From Candidula unifasciata (lineage: Eukaryota > Mollusca > Gastropoda > Stylommatophora > Geomitridae), in assembly GCA_905116865.2 (NCBI GenBank), contig CAJHNH020007924.1:186001-250000 (forward strand): 64,000 nucleotides of DNA, read 5' to 3'. The translations under genes and the position numbers were made by a program. Under the pieces are notes generated by a model, which saw only the letters and a list, made by a program, of their open reading frames with translations, was not told the origin of the DNA and searched no databases. Below are positions 11,248-22,609 of this stretch, one piece after another; the first letter of the stretch is position 1; each line of letters starts with the position of its first letter.

Positions 11248-11312
11248 CTGTTAGAAGTTGTCAAGAAAATCTGATTAGTTCTTCCTGTACAAAAGTGTGT
11301 GACATTTTAAAA

Positions 11313-11355
11313 CATGGTGGTCTCCAAACTGGGCCTAAGGTTGTTCGGGGTGAGG

Positions 11356-11389
<34 letters not shown>

Positions 11390-11904
11390 CTAGCAATTTT
11401 GAAAGTAAGAACATTTGTACTTGTAAAAATGCATAATACTTACATTTTGTTTTATTTTAAATATAATTACAATTACAGTTAAATACAATTAATCCACGTG
11501 AAGATGGACACAGGACACTGAACAAGCACTGGCAGTGAAAGCACAGGGGGCCTTAGAGCTGGCTAGGGAAAGGTATAGTTTCAGCCGTGCGTAAAGGACT
11601 TGCTGATTGATGATGAATTACAATGATTTTTTTAAACTATTTATTAAGCAATATGACAAGGACATTTTTGTTTTCATAGGCAGTTTGTACATCTACCGTC
11701 AAAAATCTTCTTAATTTGACAACAGAATTAGATATTAAGAATTCATTCTTATCAAAACGTATCTTTTGAATTTCTGTTTCTCTTGTTGCGGAATCTACTG
11801 TTTTCCTCTTTTTAATCACATTTCATTAAATTTGAGGGGGGGGGGGGCATGGGGGTCTTGCCGTATAATCTGAGAGGGGTGGCCTCAGAAAGGTTGGAGA
11901 CCAG
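11313..11904. mobile_element. hAT-like non-autonomous element with a poly-G core
   Basis: The ends tggtctccaaac (left) and ggttggagacca (right) are inverted repeats. The flanking octamers ttttaaaa and tcttaaca match at six of eight positions. A 40-bp poly-G tract starts near 11349. The segment 11510-11625 matches 360-475 of the window. Confidence 0.55.
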
Positions 11905-12419
11905 TCTTAACACTAGCTTTCCCAGGTAGTTTAGTCATGAAAACGCGGGTCAAAAGCACGGTCTTAAATTTAAGGTCAAGAATATATTGTTGCAGGAAGA
12001 CAAAAAAAAAAAAAAAACATCACCAAAACTGATGCAGCAATACAGGTAAACTGTTGTTGAAACATATGACCGCTAACAAAAAAAAATCTGATACATCAAC
12101 GGGGACATCTGAATAGGTTGTTTGTAAGAAAGTGCAATATAAGAAGGTGTGTTCACTGTGGGTACTGTGGATGCTGACCAACCACCAAATTAAGAAACAC
12201 ATGGGATGGCCTTGCTGCATTAATTTTGGATGGACTTTTAATCAACCCAGCATTTTCTCAACAGTCAGAAACAGAAACTATCCATGATGGGATGATAGGC
12301 ACATGCTCTTTTAAAAACTGGTCAGTAATTATCTCATAACTATAACATGATTATGTTTAACGCATACAATTACATGAGGTGCCGCATGAGCAGGTTTCAT
12401 ATGAACGCTCATTATTTTA

Positions 12420-12545
12420 TAGTCAAATGCAAGTAAAATGGTTTGGTCACTTTTATGGATTTGAACAAGAGACTGCTATAGAGAGAGAGAGTTTAAGCAT
12501 ATAAGCATAATGGAAACAGATACAAAGATTTAAAAAAAACAGCAA
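12420..12545 (+). mobile_element. Short LINE RT C-terminal fragment
   Basis: The plus strand reads SQMQVKWFGHFYGFEQETA, the WFGH motif of LINE RT C-termini, and decays within about 100 bp. Confidence 0.5.
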
Positions 12546-12598
12546 ACGACAGAGTGGTTAATGCTAAGTGTATCTTAGTACACCATATCATAGTATAC

Positions 12599-12940
12599 CA
12601 GCGGTTCTTAGCCTGTGCAATTTCCTCCAGCGGTTCTCAGCCTGTGCAATTTCCCAGGGGCTCAATGGCCACTTCAGAAAAATTAATTTCAATGAAATCA
12701 AAGATTAAGAAAAAACCCTTTAAAAAAATTAGAATCACAACAATTATTTGAACACAAAACTAGGAAATGTTTAGACATCTCTTTACATTGGCTTACTCTC
12801 TAGCCCCTCTTCTTTTGCTCCATTAGTAATTCTAAACACCATTATCTTGTAAGACATAAGATACAGTATGTCTAAAAGGTTCTGCCATAGAAGCTGAGTC
12901 TAACAAGGTCTCCACAAGTCAAACAGTTTGGGAACCACTG
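12599..12940. mobile_element. hAT-type MITE, short
   Basis: The left end starts cagcggttct and the right end finishes gggaaccactg, imperfect inverted repeats of the kind found in hAT elements. The left end is duplicated about 30 bp in (12599 and 12630). Flanking octamers match only partly, so the copy is old. Confidence 0.6.
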
Positions 12941-13165
12941 GTCTACACACCAACACACAAATTAATGGTTAACAATTAAAGCTGAGAACAGCAGTGTGTG
13001 AAGCACAGACTTTAGCTCCATATGTCTATTCTTTACACTGGAAGGTAAATCAGCACAGGAATTTTCTTTAAAAAAAAATAATTAAACCTAAATCTTTTAT
13101 TAGACAAAGAATGATCTATTCTCCTGGCATTCAATGAATGGATTTTAAAAAAAAGTTGCCCTTAC

Positions 13166-13318
13166 GTTCATCACAGTGAACACCTCGAAGGCCAGGCCTA
13201 CATCCTTGTGTGCAGACTGCAGAAATATGATGGCAGACAGGCTCACTTATGATCACCTTCAGACAGTTTTGTGGGCAGTCAGAGTTGCAGTCTTTGCCAT
13301 AGGCTTCTCTATAACAAC
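13166..13318 (-). CDS. Gene A exon 3: EGF-like module 2
   Basis: A 153-nt phase-1/phase-1 exon between acceptor CAG (just above 13318) and donor GTAAG (13161-13165). The translation starts GCYREAYGKDCNSDCPQNC and ends GCRPGLRGVHCDE, with eight cysteines in the spacing shared by the other modules of this gene (YGxxC, CPxxC, VC, GCxxGxxGxxC). No premature stop is present. It lies in order between the exons at 16 kb and 11 kb. The middle of the module (KVIISEPVCHHIS) is the most divergent part. Confidence 0.88.
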
Positions 13319-13772
13319 CTGTAAGCAGAATGGTTCATTCAATGAATTTTCTTCTTTGCAATCACCAGTCGTGAATTTCAGTGAAAATTCATAGCTTCTC
13401 ATCCTGTCTGTACCTCAGTCTTAACCCAGGATTTGGGTGCTACAGGCACATACATTTTACAGATCTGAATTATTTGTGCGCAGACTGTTGGTTCCTTGCT
13501 TCAAGCAGACATACTTCAACTTCAAAGGAAACACTGATCCCGTCTATGATGGCCAGAATCTGGTGAATCAAAAACTTTGATAATTAACAAATGAAAAGAG
13601 TGACTAACAGTCAGCATCACAATAAAGTAGAAGATAGAAGAACAAGTTTCTCCTATCTTTGACACATCTAACTGATGATGGCAGAAGTGAAACGGAAATA
13701 GAAAAGAGAATATGAATGGCTGAAACTATCTTCAATAAGATGCAAAAATTGTTGACATCTAGACAGATCAAC

Positions 13773-15053
13773 TTCTTCTTCTTCTTCTTCACTTCCTCTT
13801 TTACCGCTGTGGGTGTCGAGGGAGGTATAAGGTTCTGTTTCTAGCTCTTCTGGCTGCCTCGACCATAGGCACATCGTGCTGTTGTAGAGTTTCTCTGATG
13901 TTATACTTCCATCTTGTTCTTGGTCTACCCCGTGCTCTACGTCCTTCTTCTCTTTCCATGTATGCTTTGTATGGTATGGTGTCACAAGGCATTCTCTCTA
14001 AGTGGGCAAACCATTTCACTTGCTGTCTTTGTATGTAATCCAGAATTGGTTCTGTGCCGACTTGTTCTCTTATGATCTCATTCCTGATCTTATCTCTTAT
14101 GGTCCCACCTACAGCCCTTCTCATACATCTCATTTCCGTGGTTACTAATTTTCTTTTATGGTTTGTTGTGAGTGACCATGTCTGGCACTGGTAGCACAGA
14201 GTTGGAATAAATATGCTTTGAATAAGATGTCTCTTTGTGCTGATTGGGATTGTCTTATGCTGTAAGAGGGGGGCTAGCTGTCCCAATACTTGGTTTGCTT
14301 TACTGCATCTAATGTCAATTTCTTTATCCAATTTCCCATCTTCGGTAAATGTAGTTCCCAGATATTTAAACTCAGATGCCTGTTTAATGCCTTTGTATTC
14401 TATTGCTATGTTTAGATCTGTCTTCTTTTTTCCTATTGACATTACTTCTGTCTTTTCAGTGTTGATTCTCATATTATTTGTTTTACATTCTTCATTCATG
14501 GATGTTAGATGTTGTTGCAATTTCATGGCTGTATCTGCTATCATTTCCTGGTCATCTGCAAAGAGTAATTCGTTGATCTTACTAAGATCTTCATTCATGG
14601 GCTTGGCATTCTTGCATATACTGTCGATGTAGGTGATAAACAGCAGTGGTGATAAGACACACCCCTGTCTTACTCCCGATGTCACTGTGAAAGGATGAGA
14701 TGTTCCCTGATTTATTCTAACTACACTTCTACAATCCCTGTATAAACTTTTGCACACTTCGATGAGGTATTCGCTTACTCCATATCTTGCCATTACTTTC
14801 CATAATAATTGTCTGTCGACTCTGTCAAATGCCGTCTCCTGGTCTACGAATGCTACAAATAAGTTCTTATTGTATTCAATGTTCTTTTTTATTAACTGTT
14901 TAAGTGTGAAGATTGCATCTGTGCAGCTTCTATTTCTCCTAAATCCCATCTGTTCTTCTGCCAGCTGTGGTTCTATCACTGGTCTCAGTCTTGTTTCTAT
15001 TATCTTGGCATACATTTTGCCAACATGGCTTAAAAGAGAGATGTCTCGATATT
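13773..15053 (-). mobile_element. RTE-clade LINE copy 2, 5'-truncated
   Basis: This is the same family as copy 1 on the opposite strand. It keeps an open RT frame of 422 codons (13801-15069) from the fingers region through FADD (LLFADDQEM) to the C-terminal end, and a (GAA)n tail at the left (13773 on). An 11-bp direct repeat, gacagatcaac, flanks it at 13762-13772 and 15054-15064; its first bases overlap the LINE sequence. It lies in the gene A intron between exons 2 and 3, in the same sense as the gene. The lack of frameshifts suggests a young copy. Confidence 0.9.
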
Positions 15054-15117
15054 GACAGATCAACAACACATTAAAAATGAGAATCCTAAAATGTTATGTA
15101 TACTCAATCCTGCTGTT

Positions 15118-15400
15118 AGTTAGTTAGTCATTACACTTCCGGCATCACAGCCAACGAGCTTGGCCCATAATTGCTCAACCGCCTATGCCAGTGATTCACA
15201 AACTGAGTCAGATACGCTGGATACTCCAAGTGAATGCTGTAGCCATACAAAGTGTCTTCAGTCAGCAAAACACACACGATTTGATCTGGCAAACCATAAG
15301 GTGCATGCGTCCTTAAACACACTACAAGACCAAGTTTCATCGCTGAAAATCAACTTCATTCGATGAATAGCTGGGCGATGAGAAGATTAAAACTATCCTG
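15118..15400. repeat. ~285-bp dispersed repeat, copy 1
   Basis: Matches 61863-62155 over its whole length with few changes (gcttggcccataattgctca, ctgtagccatacaaagtgtc, aaccataaggtgcatgc). No coding pattern. Type unknown. Confidence 0.85.
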
Positions 15401-15700
15401 CTGTATAGTGTAGAAACTTGGACAATGAAAAGGCAACTAGAAAATCAAACTTGAGTCTTTGGAAATATGGATAATCAGAAGCATGGTTTGTATTTCATGA
15501 AAACAAAAACAGTCAAATACAGAGGTTCTGGAAAGACTGCTAATGAAAAGTGAATTACTGAAAGAAATAAAAAAGAGACAACTTGATTATTTTTGCCACA
15601 TTAAAAGACAAAATAAGCTTCGAAAAATTACACTGGAGGGAAATGTTGAAGGCAAAAGGCAGACAACGACACAAGTGGTAGAAAAACATAAATAGATAGA
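15390..15700 (+). mobile_element. LINE RT C-terminal fragment
   Basis: Across small frameshifts the plus strand reads LLYSVETWTMKRQLEN, MWIIRSMVCIS, RLLMKSELLKEIKKRQLDYF and EGNVEGKRQTTTQ, the thumb and end of a LINE RT. A second short remnant, RHVMRSNGLKNLE and EKRLRKRQRDQDL, follows at 15850-15980. Confidence 0.65.
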
Positions 15701-16057
15701 CTAACAGTGGTCTGAGAGTGTGTGTACAACCAAGACAAGAGATAGAGTGTGTTGGAAATCCATTGCAGTCAACTTTCACTATAGACGCAGGCGGCACCTG
15801 AGTTTGACTGAGATAACTTACTTAGATTACAACAGTGAATGCCGATAGTTTGTATTTTTCAGTTGCAGTTTTTAGACATGTCATGAGAAGTAACGGGCTC
15901 AAGAACCTGGAAATAAATGAAAAGTTTGATGAAAAGCGATTAAGAAAAAGGCAAAGAGACCAAGATCTGTGATTCTGATGATTGTGTAAGATGATGAAAC
16001 ATGACAGTACATGCTTACAAGCAGGGCATATGACGATGATGATGATGAAGAACTTAC

Positions 16058-16210
16058 GTTTATCACACTTGGCTCCCCGATAGCCAGGCTGACATCCATG
16101 GAGACAGGTGCCATCAAAATTATGACAGATAAACTCATTTGCGATTCCAGCTGCACAAAACTCCGGGCACTGGGAGCTGTTGGTGTTTCCATGTGTGACA
16201 ATGCCAGTTG
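16058..16210 (-). CDS. Gene A exon 2: first EGF-like module
   Basis: Acceptor AG at 16211-16212 and donor GTAAG at 16053-16057 bound a 153-nt exon, phase 1 at both ends. The translation begins ATGIVTHGNTNSSQ and carries six cysteines, ending in the GxxCxxGCxxGYRGxKC pattern of EGF modules. It has two fewer cysteines than the later modules of this gene and a possible N-glycosylation site (NSS). It follows the signal peptide directly, so it would be the membrane-distal module. Family knowledge: such modules occur in MEGF10/11, Draper and CED-1 ectodomains. The shifted minus frame with a serine-rich stretch is not the coding frame. Confidence 0.85.
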
Positions 16211-16984
16211 CTATTTTTAAAACAACAACAAAACAATGTAAGTAATGGTCAAGTAACTGGTTGGCAAGATGAAAATCTGACTCTAAAGTCTGACATGTTG
16301 GCTGCTAATTAACAAGCATTCCTTAAAAGGCAACTAATTACGATTTAGTTGAAGAATTTGGTTGTGTTAGGGCAACCTGCAACCTGCTTTTAGGTTGTCT
16401 GAGCCCAGAAAAGAGCTTGTAAATATAGGACAAGTAGTTTTAGAGGCTTTCCTTCTTATCTGGAATTAAAGCACCACTACTATGTGGATTATATTTCAGT
16501 GCTCCTTTTTCTTTCTGGAACTGGTTTACCATCACTGTAGTTTTACCATAAAAAAGATAATCCTTTTTTTCCTCTTCTCCATATCCACAGACAAAACTCA
16601 TGTGAAAGGTTCTGGTGTTCATCTACCTATGGACTTTAGTCTTGTTCCAGAACCTCAGTGATGCATGCACACCCGTTTCACAAATCTGGCTCATTACTAT
16701 GCAGACTTGGTTCTTTGCCTCTCAGGCAGATGTACTCTGACTTCGAAGGATGCCACAAATTAGTCGACTCCTTGATGAGGAGGCAGTGGTTCTATTCTTC
16801 TCTTCCCCCCCCCCCCCTTACCAATATGGGGCCCTCAGAACCAATACAGGTGAAAAGAAAGATAATTATCGTAATATACTGGGTAAACTGAGCCGGCCAG
16901 CATATTCCTTCCACAAATATCTGCCTGCTTCATCTTCTTAATACGAACAGAAAATGCAGAGAAATATTCTTAGGAAATAAAACA

Positions 16985-17560
16985 GAAAAGTTGCATATCC
17001 TTTACAGGATGTTGCAGAACCAACCCCATCATTTTTTTTTTGGACTGTTGTGGTTTTCCTAGGCTAATTTATGACCAGTCGTTTGCCACTATCTTGGACA
17101 AAGAAGAGAAGAAATACTGACATCTTGAAAGATCTGAACATCAAGGAAGATTGAATAATAAACAGCATCCTGTCTTGGTAGCTGAAATATATTGGTCATA
17201 CCAAGCGCCACGACGGATTGGACAAAATTACTGCAGAAAACATGGTACTAGGAAGAAGGGGCAGGGGCCGACCGAAATGAAGATGGGCACAGGATATAAG
17301 TGACTCCTTGAGTATGAAAGTACATGAGGCGGGAGAAGTGGCGAGAGACCGAGTTTCTTTCAGGCAGACTGTGATGAGAGCGACGTTCTGCAAAAGACCT
17401 GCTACATGATGATGCTGATGAGTTTGCCACTGCTTTTTGGTTGGTTGGATTTTCGATACCACTGTCGAACCAACACAAGGCGCAAGGCCCGCAGCTGGGA
17501 TCGAGCCTGGCACCCTGGCATTAAGAAGCACGTTCGCAAAGCCTAAGCCACAGACGCTGA
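16985..17560 (-). mobile_element. tRNA-like SINE, family 4, split by a LINE fragment
   Basis: The right part (17432-17560) has a tRNA-like head (minus strand gtctgtggcttaggctttg, ggctcgatcccagc). The left part (16985-17080) has the 3' end (atggggttggttctgcaaca, ctgtaaaggat). The LINE at 17091-17421 sits between them. Confidence 0.8.
17091..17421 (+). mobile_element. LINE RT C-terminal fragment inserted in a SINE
   Basis: The plus strand reads LGRRGRGRPK and RWAQDISDSLSMKVHEAG, then RQTVMRATFCKRPAT, the last segment of a LINE RT, ending in a gatgatgctgatga tail. A 10-bp target duplication, gtttgccact, flanks it at 17081-17090 and 17422-17431, splitting a tRNA-like SINE. Confidence 0.75.
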
Positions 17561-17639
17561 CAAATAAACAGAATCTTGTGTAAAATGTATAGAGTTAGAC
17601 TACATAGTGTGTGGTGTGGTGACAGAGCCTCGCAATAAC

Positions 17640-17820
17640 TAAGTCTCCAACTGCTATAAAGTTGTAAAAGTGTCAGATAAAATGTCTGCCAGTGTCTATC
17701 ATTTGCCAAAGTCTAACATCTGTTCAATGATCCAACCGCAAGCATGTCACTCTGGTCATGAAGGTAGGTGGCTAATTTGCTACCGCAGTGACACATATCT
17801 ATTAGCTTTAGATCAGTAAG
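17640..17820 (+). mobile_element. Older R2-like 3' UTR fragment in tandem
   Basis: The text around gccaaagtctaacatctg, ccaaccgcaagcatg and ctaccgcagtgac follows the same order as the 18.06-18.18 kb portion of the neighbouring fragment, with more substitutions. It is directly followed by that fragment, head to tail. Confidence 0.6.
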
Positions 17821-17824
17821 AATC

Positions 17825-18425
17825 TTCGCCGTTGAGGTAGGCGCAAGAGGTCTCGTTTCCACTTCTATGTGATAAAACAGCGGGGCTTGCAAGGAAATGA
17901 GCGCAAACGATCACTAAAACAACAGGACGAGGCTGCTAAAAGGGCCTCGAGCTCGCTCTGGACACAACGGAACGTCGTGTGGGACGGGCCTCCGTGAGCT
18001 GGTCTGGATGTCTAGTGGAAAATAAAGTCTTATCCCTTAAAGTCCATCGTGTCCGAATTGTCTGCCGGTGTCCCTCTGCCATTTGTCAACGAAGTCTAGC
18101 ATGTGTCCAATAAACCAACCGTAAGCTTGCCACTTGGTCGTCCAGGTATGCTGACTGCTCTAATATGCCACCGCAGCGACTATGTAAATAAACTGAATCT
18201 CACAGTATCTGCTGCACAGTCACCAATTTCGTCTTGTCTCTGTCCGAGAACATTCGGTAATACATGCAGCAAGAGCAGATCAACACTGAGTTCATGAACT
18301 CAGGTGGGCCCACCCTCTGAGATTGTCTAGGAGCTCGTGGGCCGAAACAACTGCAGACGAGGGATCACTTCTACTGATGATTGGTAGACTCCTGCTGTAC
18401 ATGCTCCCCTGTGGTTTCTTCTTAC
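17825..18425 (+). mobile_element. R2-like LINE 3' fragment
   Basis: The plus strand here matches the minus strand of 24.25-24.87 kb along its length. The start reads FAVEVGARGLVSTSM, the endonuclease C-terminus, then frames break and the 3' UTR follows, with palindromes at 18287-18314 and the terminal segment ending near 18425. Just upstream, 17640-17820 resembles part of the same 3' UTR again (compare 18050-18190), a second, more eroded fragment in the same direction. It lies in gene A intron 1. Confidence 0.8.
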
Positions 18426-18429
18426 TTAA

Positions 18430-19075
18430 ACACCAAATCTCACAATACCTGTTGAAAGTCACAATTTTTTTTCTTATTCCAGTCCGAATGTTTGAAAAAG
18501 TGCAGCAGGAAATGTTTGAGGTCCTCTTCATGACCCAGTCAGCTGAAACAATCCTCGACAAAAATTTCTTGACTCCAGGAGATGGCCCTGAAGGTCTTCC
18601 AGGTATTGAGGCTGGGCACAGGGACTGTCAGTGTTTCTGCCTAGTACAGATATAGATATATACCTATATCCATATATTAGCATCATAACCTTGACAATGA
18701 CTGTCTATGTTTATAAAAACATACAAGTATAAAACCTATATTTGAGCATAGTTAAAATCAGAAAGCATACATTAACTCATATAGACAGATAGATCACAGA
18801 GACATATATATAAGCAGATGAAACCATAATATTCTTGAGCCAGATCTTTTCTCAGTAGCGCATATTTTTTTAGTATTATCAGCCACGATCCCATCTTACA
18901 TTTTTGAGTGGTGTAAGCAGGTGTCTGTAAGAGAAGCAGACATACAAATTGGATGGATCAATGCATGAAAGCATATATGATCATAAGCATCAAAATTTGA
19001 ATCTCTTATATCAACTGTGTTAAATCAAGAGTAAATAAGAAGACAAAGCAGACAATGACTGCTAAACAATCTCAA
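18430..19075. other. Start of gene A intron 1, AT-rich
   Basis: Unique-looking AT-rich sequence with no long frame and no recognised transposon. Confidence 0.6.
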
Positions 19076-19080
19076 CTTAC

Positions 19081-19132
19081 CAGCAACCAATAACCCTGCC
19101 CAGAAAACAAACCAAATGCTGTGTATAAACAT
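19081..19132 (-). CDS. Gene A exon 1: signal peptide
   Basis: On the minus strand an ATG at 19132 opens 17 codons reading MFIHSIWFVFWAGLLVA, a short hydrophobic secretion signal. A GTAAG donor (19076-19080) follows one base into the next codon, so the exon ends in phase 1. This matches the phase of every EGF exon downstream on the same strand, which is why I take it as the first coding exon of gene A. Joining it to the exon at 16058-16210 keeps the frame. The product is predicted to enter the secretory pathway. The 5' UTR and promoter are not identified. The join is inferred from phase and order and has no transcript support. Confidence 0.72.
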
Positions 19133-19549
19133 TACAGAAAACAGAAGAAAGCTACATTAACAGCTCAACTAATTGTCTTTTGACTGGCTCCGGTTAACAC
19201 ATTTCAGTTAACCACCTTCAGTATGTGCGGTTACAGGAGAGAATAACCCTGTAGTAGTCAACTGACGACACGTTTTACAGAAGTTTCTGCTTGTCCTCAG
19301 TAAACATAATCACAAATGTATAGAAACTAATTGTCCTATTAATGTTTGCAGTCTGTGCAACTGCTGCTATATATATATATATATATTGATTAACGGGCCA
19401 ACTTTCAAATAAGCCTTGTGATTTATCACAAAAATGCTTAATACAGGGACTGCAAACAGATTGTCCCTAGTTGTTTTATAGTATATGTATGTGTAAACTA
19501 GCTGTACCCGGCAACGCGTTGCTGTGGCCCAGAATGGTGAAAATGAAAA

Positions 19550-19985
19550 GAAAGAAAATAGCTCTCAGCTAACAGTGTCTGTCATATCTCTCTCTCTCCC
19601 CCCCCCCCCCCTTTCCCCCTAGTCATATCTCCCTCTCCAAAGGACTGAAAAATCATCCCTGGCGAAATTATTAAAATAGAAATAGTTAAAAAATAAGAAC
19701 TTTAAAATAATGTTTTAAGCTCTCTAAGCTAACTGTGTCTGGCCTAACACCCCCCCCCCCCTTTCCCAATCAAATCTCCATCTCCGAAGGATTGGAAAAT
19801 CATCACCTGGCGAAATTATTAAAATAGAAATAGTAAAGAAATGAGAACTTTAAAATAATGTTTTAAGCTCTCTCAGTTAAAAGTGTCTGGCATAAACCCC
19901 TCTTTAACCCCCCCCCCCCCCCCCCCCAGTCATATCATCCTCTCTGAAGGATGGAAAAGTCATCATCTGATGAAATATTGTAACT
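19550..19985. repeat. ~153-bp tandem repeat, three units, each with a poly-C tract
   Basis: Units restart at about 19561, 19718 and 19867 (gctctc-agctaac-gtgtctg). Each holds a C12-C19 run and gcgaaattattaaaatagaa or a decayed form of it. The array is preceded by tagctgtacccggcaacgcg, a sequence style that recurs in many invertebrate repeats. Confidence 0.8.
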
Positions 19986-20607
19986 AAATTGAGCTTGGCA
20001 TCCGTGTTCACCCAAACTAAAATGGGTAGCATTAATGTGTACTGAGAAGTAAATGTGGCCAGTGTAACAGCTACCACATCACCCATCCAGTACCAGTACT
20101 ACTGCTACCACTATCACCACCACCATCACAACAACAACAACAACAAAAACTGCAACTACAGTCTGTGTAGGTCGGTGTAGCCAGAGGAGTTAGCACCGCA
20201 TGCTGTCGCCATGAACTGTTTAGTTTAATTTTGCCCCCCAACATAGAGAAAGAAAAAAAAAACTTCAACACCTAACCAGTGATGGAACCCACAGTAAAAA
20301 GTACTATATACTCACAAATAGAAGAGAGAAATACCCCGCACCCGTTATCTCTCCCTCTCTGAAGGGACGACGGTCAACTGACTTTGGCATCCGTGTCCAC
20401 CCAAAACTAAGCTGGACTGTAAGCCATCTTAGTAAACAGCTTCTGTCATCGCCGAATAGTTTTTTGATCGAGAAGCGTCGCGGGGAGGCTAATTGGGACT
20501 CTACTGAAATCGGATGTCATTGGGCGAAAGGCGCAGATATCGCAGCCTAGCTGTAAACCCCAACACAACGTGGCAACCACCCTTTTAAGGGGAAAAAGAA
20601 CCATTAT

Positions 20608-20678
20608 CAGCCAGCAGGGAATCGAACACCGGTCACCTGCGTGAAGGGTGGAATACTTACAACTATACTACCAAAGAC
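20608..20678 (-). repeat. tRNA-Asp-like head of a third SINE family
   Basis: The minus strand reads ctttggtagtatagttgtaa, then a cacgcaggtgacc arm and ggtgttcgattccct, very close to metazoan tRNA-Asp. The anticodon position reads TTC, not GTC, and the acceptor stem does not pair well, so it is a SINE head, not a tRNA gene. The body continues to about 20300; a second body piece lies at 20690-20760. Confidence 0.72.
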
Positions 20679-21424
20679 TGAAGAGTTTAGGTCAGATATC
20701 GCAGCCTAGCTGTAAACCACAACACAATGTGCCAGCGGGCCTCATGAGGGCGAACGAAGATTACCTGTGACAAGACCACTGAGCATGCACTCATTCTCAT
20801 ACACATACAAACAACTAAACACACACAAGCACCCATACATGCACACACACCTATCTGTACACAATATCCAAACATACACAAATACCCCTACACACACAAA
20901 CACAACTATCCCTACACACATAACACACACACAAACATATACATACATGGACACCCACAATTACGCACACTCATAAACACCTATTCATGCACACACACCC
21001 ACACTCATACATACACAATCACACTTATGTACTTATCACAGAAACTTATATCTAATTATAAAATGATAATGCATTATAACTTAATTTAATTTGGCATATA
21101 ATCACTGGTAAGCATGAACTGAAAATGTCTGCAGTTAAGAGTAGTGACTCTTTGCATCTTTTACACTGAGTGGAAGTTAGTTCCATAAATTAGAGCAGGA
21201 GAATATGATAAACTTGTTCTAAATAAATTAATTCTAGGTTTAGGAAAATGTAATTAGCTTAGTCGTTTGCTATTAGTAGGATGGGGTTGAAACAACCTGA
21301 AAATGTAATTTGAAATATTTTAAGATAGGATAATATGAATGAATTTGGCCTTTTAAAAAATTTAATGTTTACTGAATGGCAGAAGTCCTAGACTTCCATA
21401 TATGTAATGTGACTGTTAAATTAA

Positions 21425-22478
21425 CCCTTTCAGGACCAAATTTATTTCTGGGGTTTGGACAGAATTAAATTTTAGCGGAATTTTTTTTACTGAAACACAA
21501 CAAAGCTAAAACCTTTCTCAAAAAAAGTACTGGCTGCATCGGGACGTATAATATATCAAATTAAAGATAAATTAGTGCAGAATAAATCTAAACTATTTAA
21601 GTGTCAGTATTGAAACAAAATATTATTAAAATCACACAACATTCAAGTATGTTAGACACATATGAAGATTGTTTACATAAAAAATGGTGTGCTTACCTTA
21701 CTTTTTTACTTGTTCAACAAAACTGTATCTAATTCTAAGAATTCACTTGCCTTCCCTGTTTAATTATGTATCAGCTAGTCTTTATTTGAAACAATTACTT
21801 TAAATACTTTGAATGTTATGATCATTTTTGTATGACAAGTTCGATTTCACAACAACCAAAAATCGGGAAAACAGCTGATCGAAACAGATGATACGATTGA
21901 AATATTTTGTGCAATTTTCATATCCTAAACTAAATTATCACCAATAGGTTCATCACTTAGATATCAATCATAATATCAAAAACTATTGTCACTATCTTGC
22001 AGAGATTGATCAACATCAGAGCAGTATGAACAGTTCTAGACCTTTTCCCTTATCATTTAGTATAGAAAAATCACGTAAAAATTGTATCACAAATAAATAA
22101 TTTTGTTTGGCTATCCTCTGAATAACGGTCTCAAATTATCGAGTCTAAGAAAATACCCTTTCAGGGCCTCAGTCATATGTAAATTGCAGACCTCTTTCCG
22201 GCCCTGAGGGTATTTTCTTAGCCTCGATAATTTGGGACCGTTATTTGGAGAATAGTCTTCTTTTTAAAAAATAAAGTGATGCAAAAGCCATGCAGGACAT
22301 CGCAAATGAAAGGACATCATGTTGTTAGTCCTTATCTTTCAAAAACTTGTTTATAAAAGTTCATTTTCCCCACATATGGAACAAAATTAGAATGTCTCAA
22401 TGAAACACCAGTATACTGGCAACCGTCCGATAGGGATAACTTCAGAAGCCAGTTAATTAGCGACCCGTCTTTAAAGAG
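21425..22478. mobile_element. piggyBac-like non-autonomous element
   Basis: TTAA at 21421-21424 and 22479-22482 bracket the segment. The inward sequences cccttt-caggac and, on the other strand, ctctttaaagac form short imperfect inverted repeats, as in piggyBac ends. No transposase frame is seen. A long hairpin lies inside at 22111-22255. The interior is AT-rich. Confidence 0.5.
22111..22255. repeat. Long hairpin, arms of about 56 bp
   Basis: The left arm 22111-22168 and right arm 22199-22255 are reverse complements with about five mismatches and a one-base offset, around a 30-nt loop. Shared pieces include aataacggtc, caaattatcgag and taagaaaataccc. Confidence 0.85.
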
Positions 22479-22609
22479 TTAAGCATTGTAGTCATAATGG
22501 CAAGTGAAAATGTAACCAGTGTATTGGCCAAAGTTTGGGAGGAGTGAACACTTCATTTATAATGAACACACAAAACAGAAAGGGTTTGTATATTTATAGC
22601 ATAGATATT

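Noticed and set aside
20608..20678. A functional tRNA-Asp gene
   Set aside because: The anticodon position is changed, the acceptor stem does not pair, and a SINE body follows.
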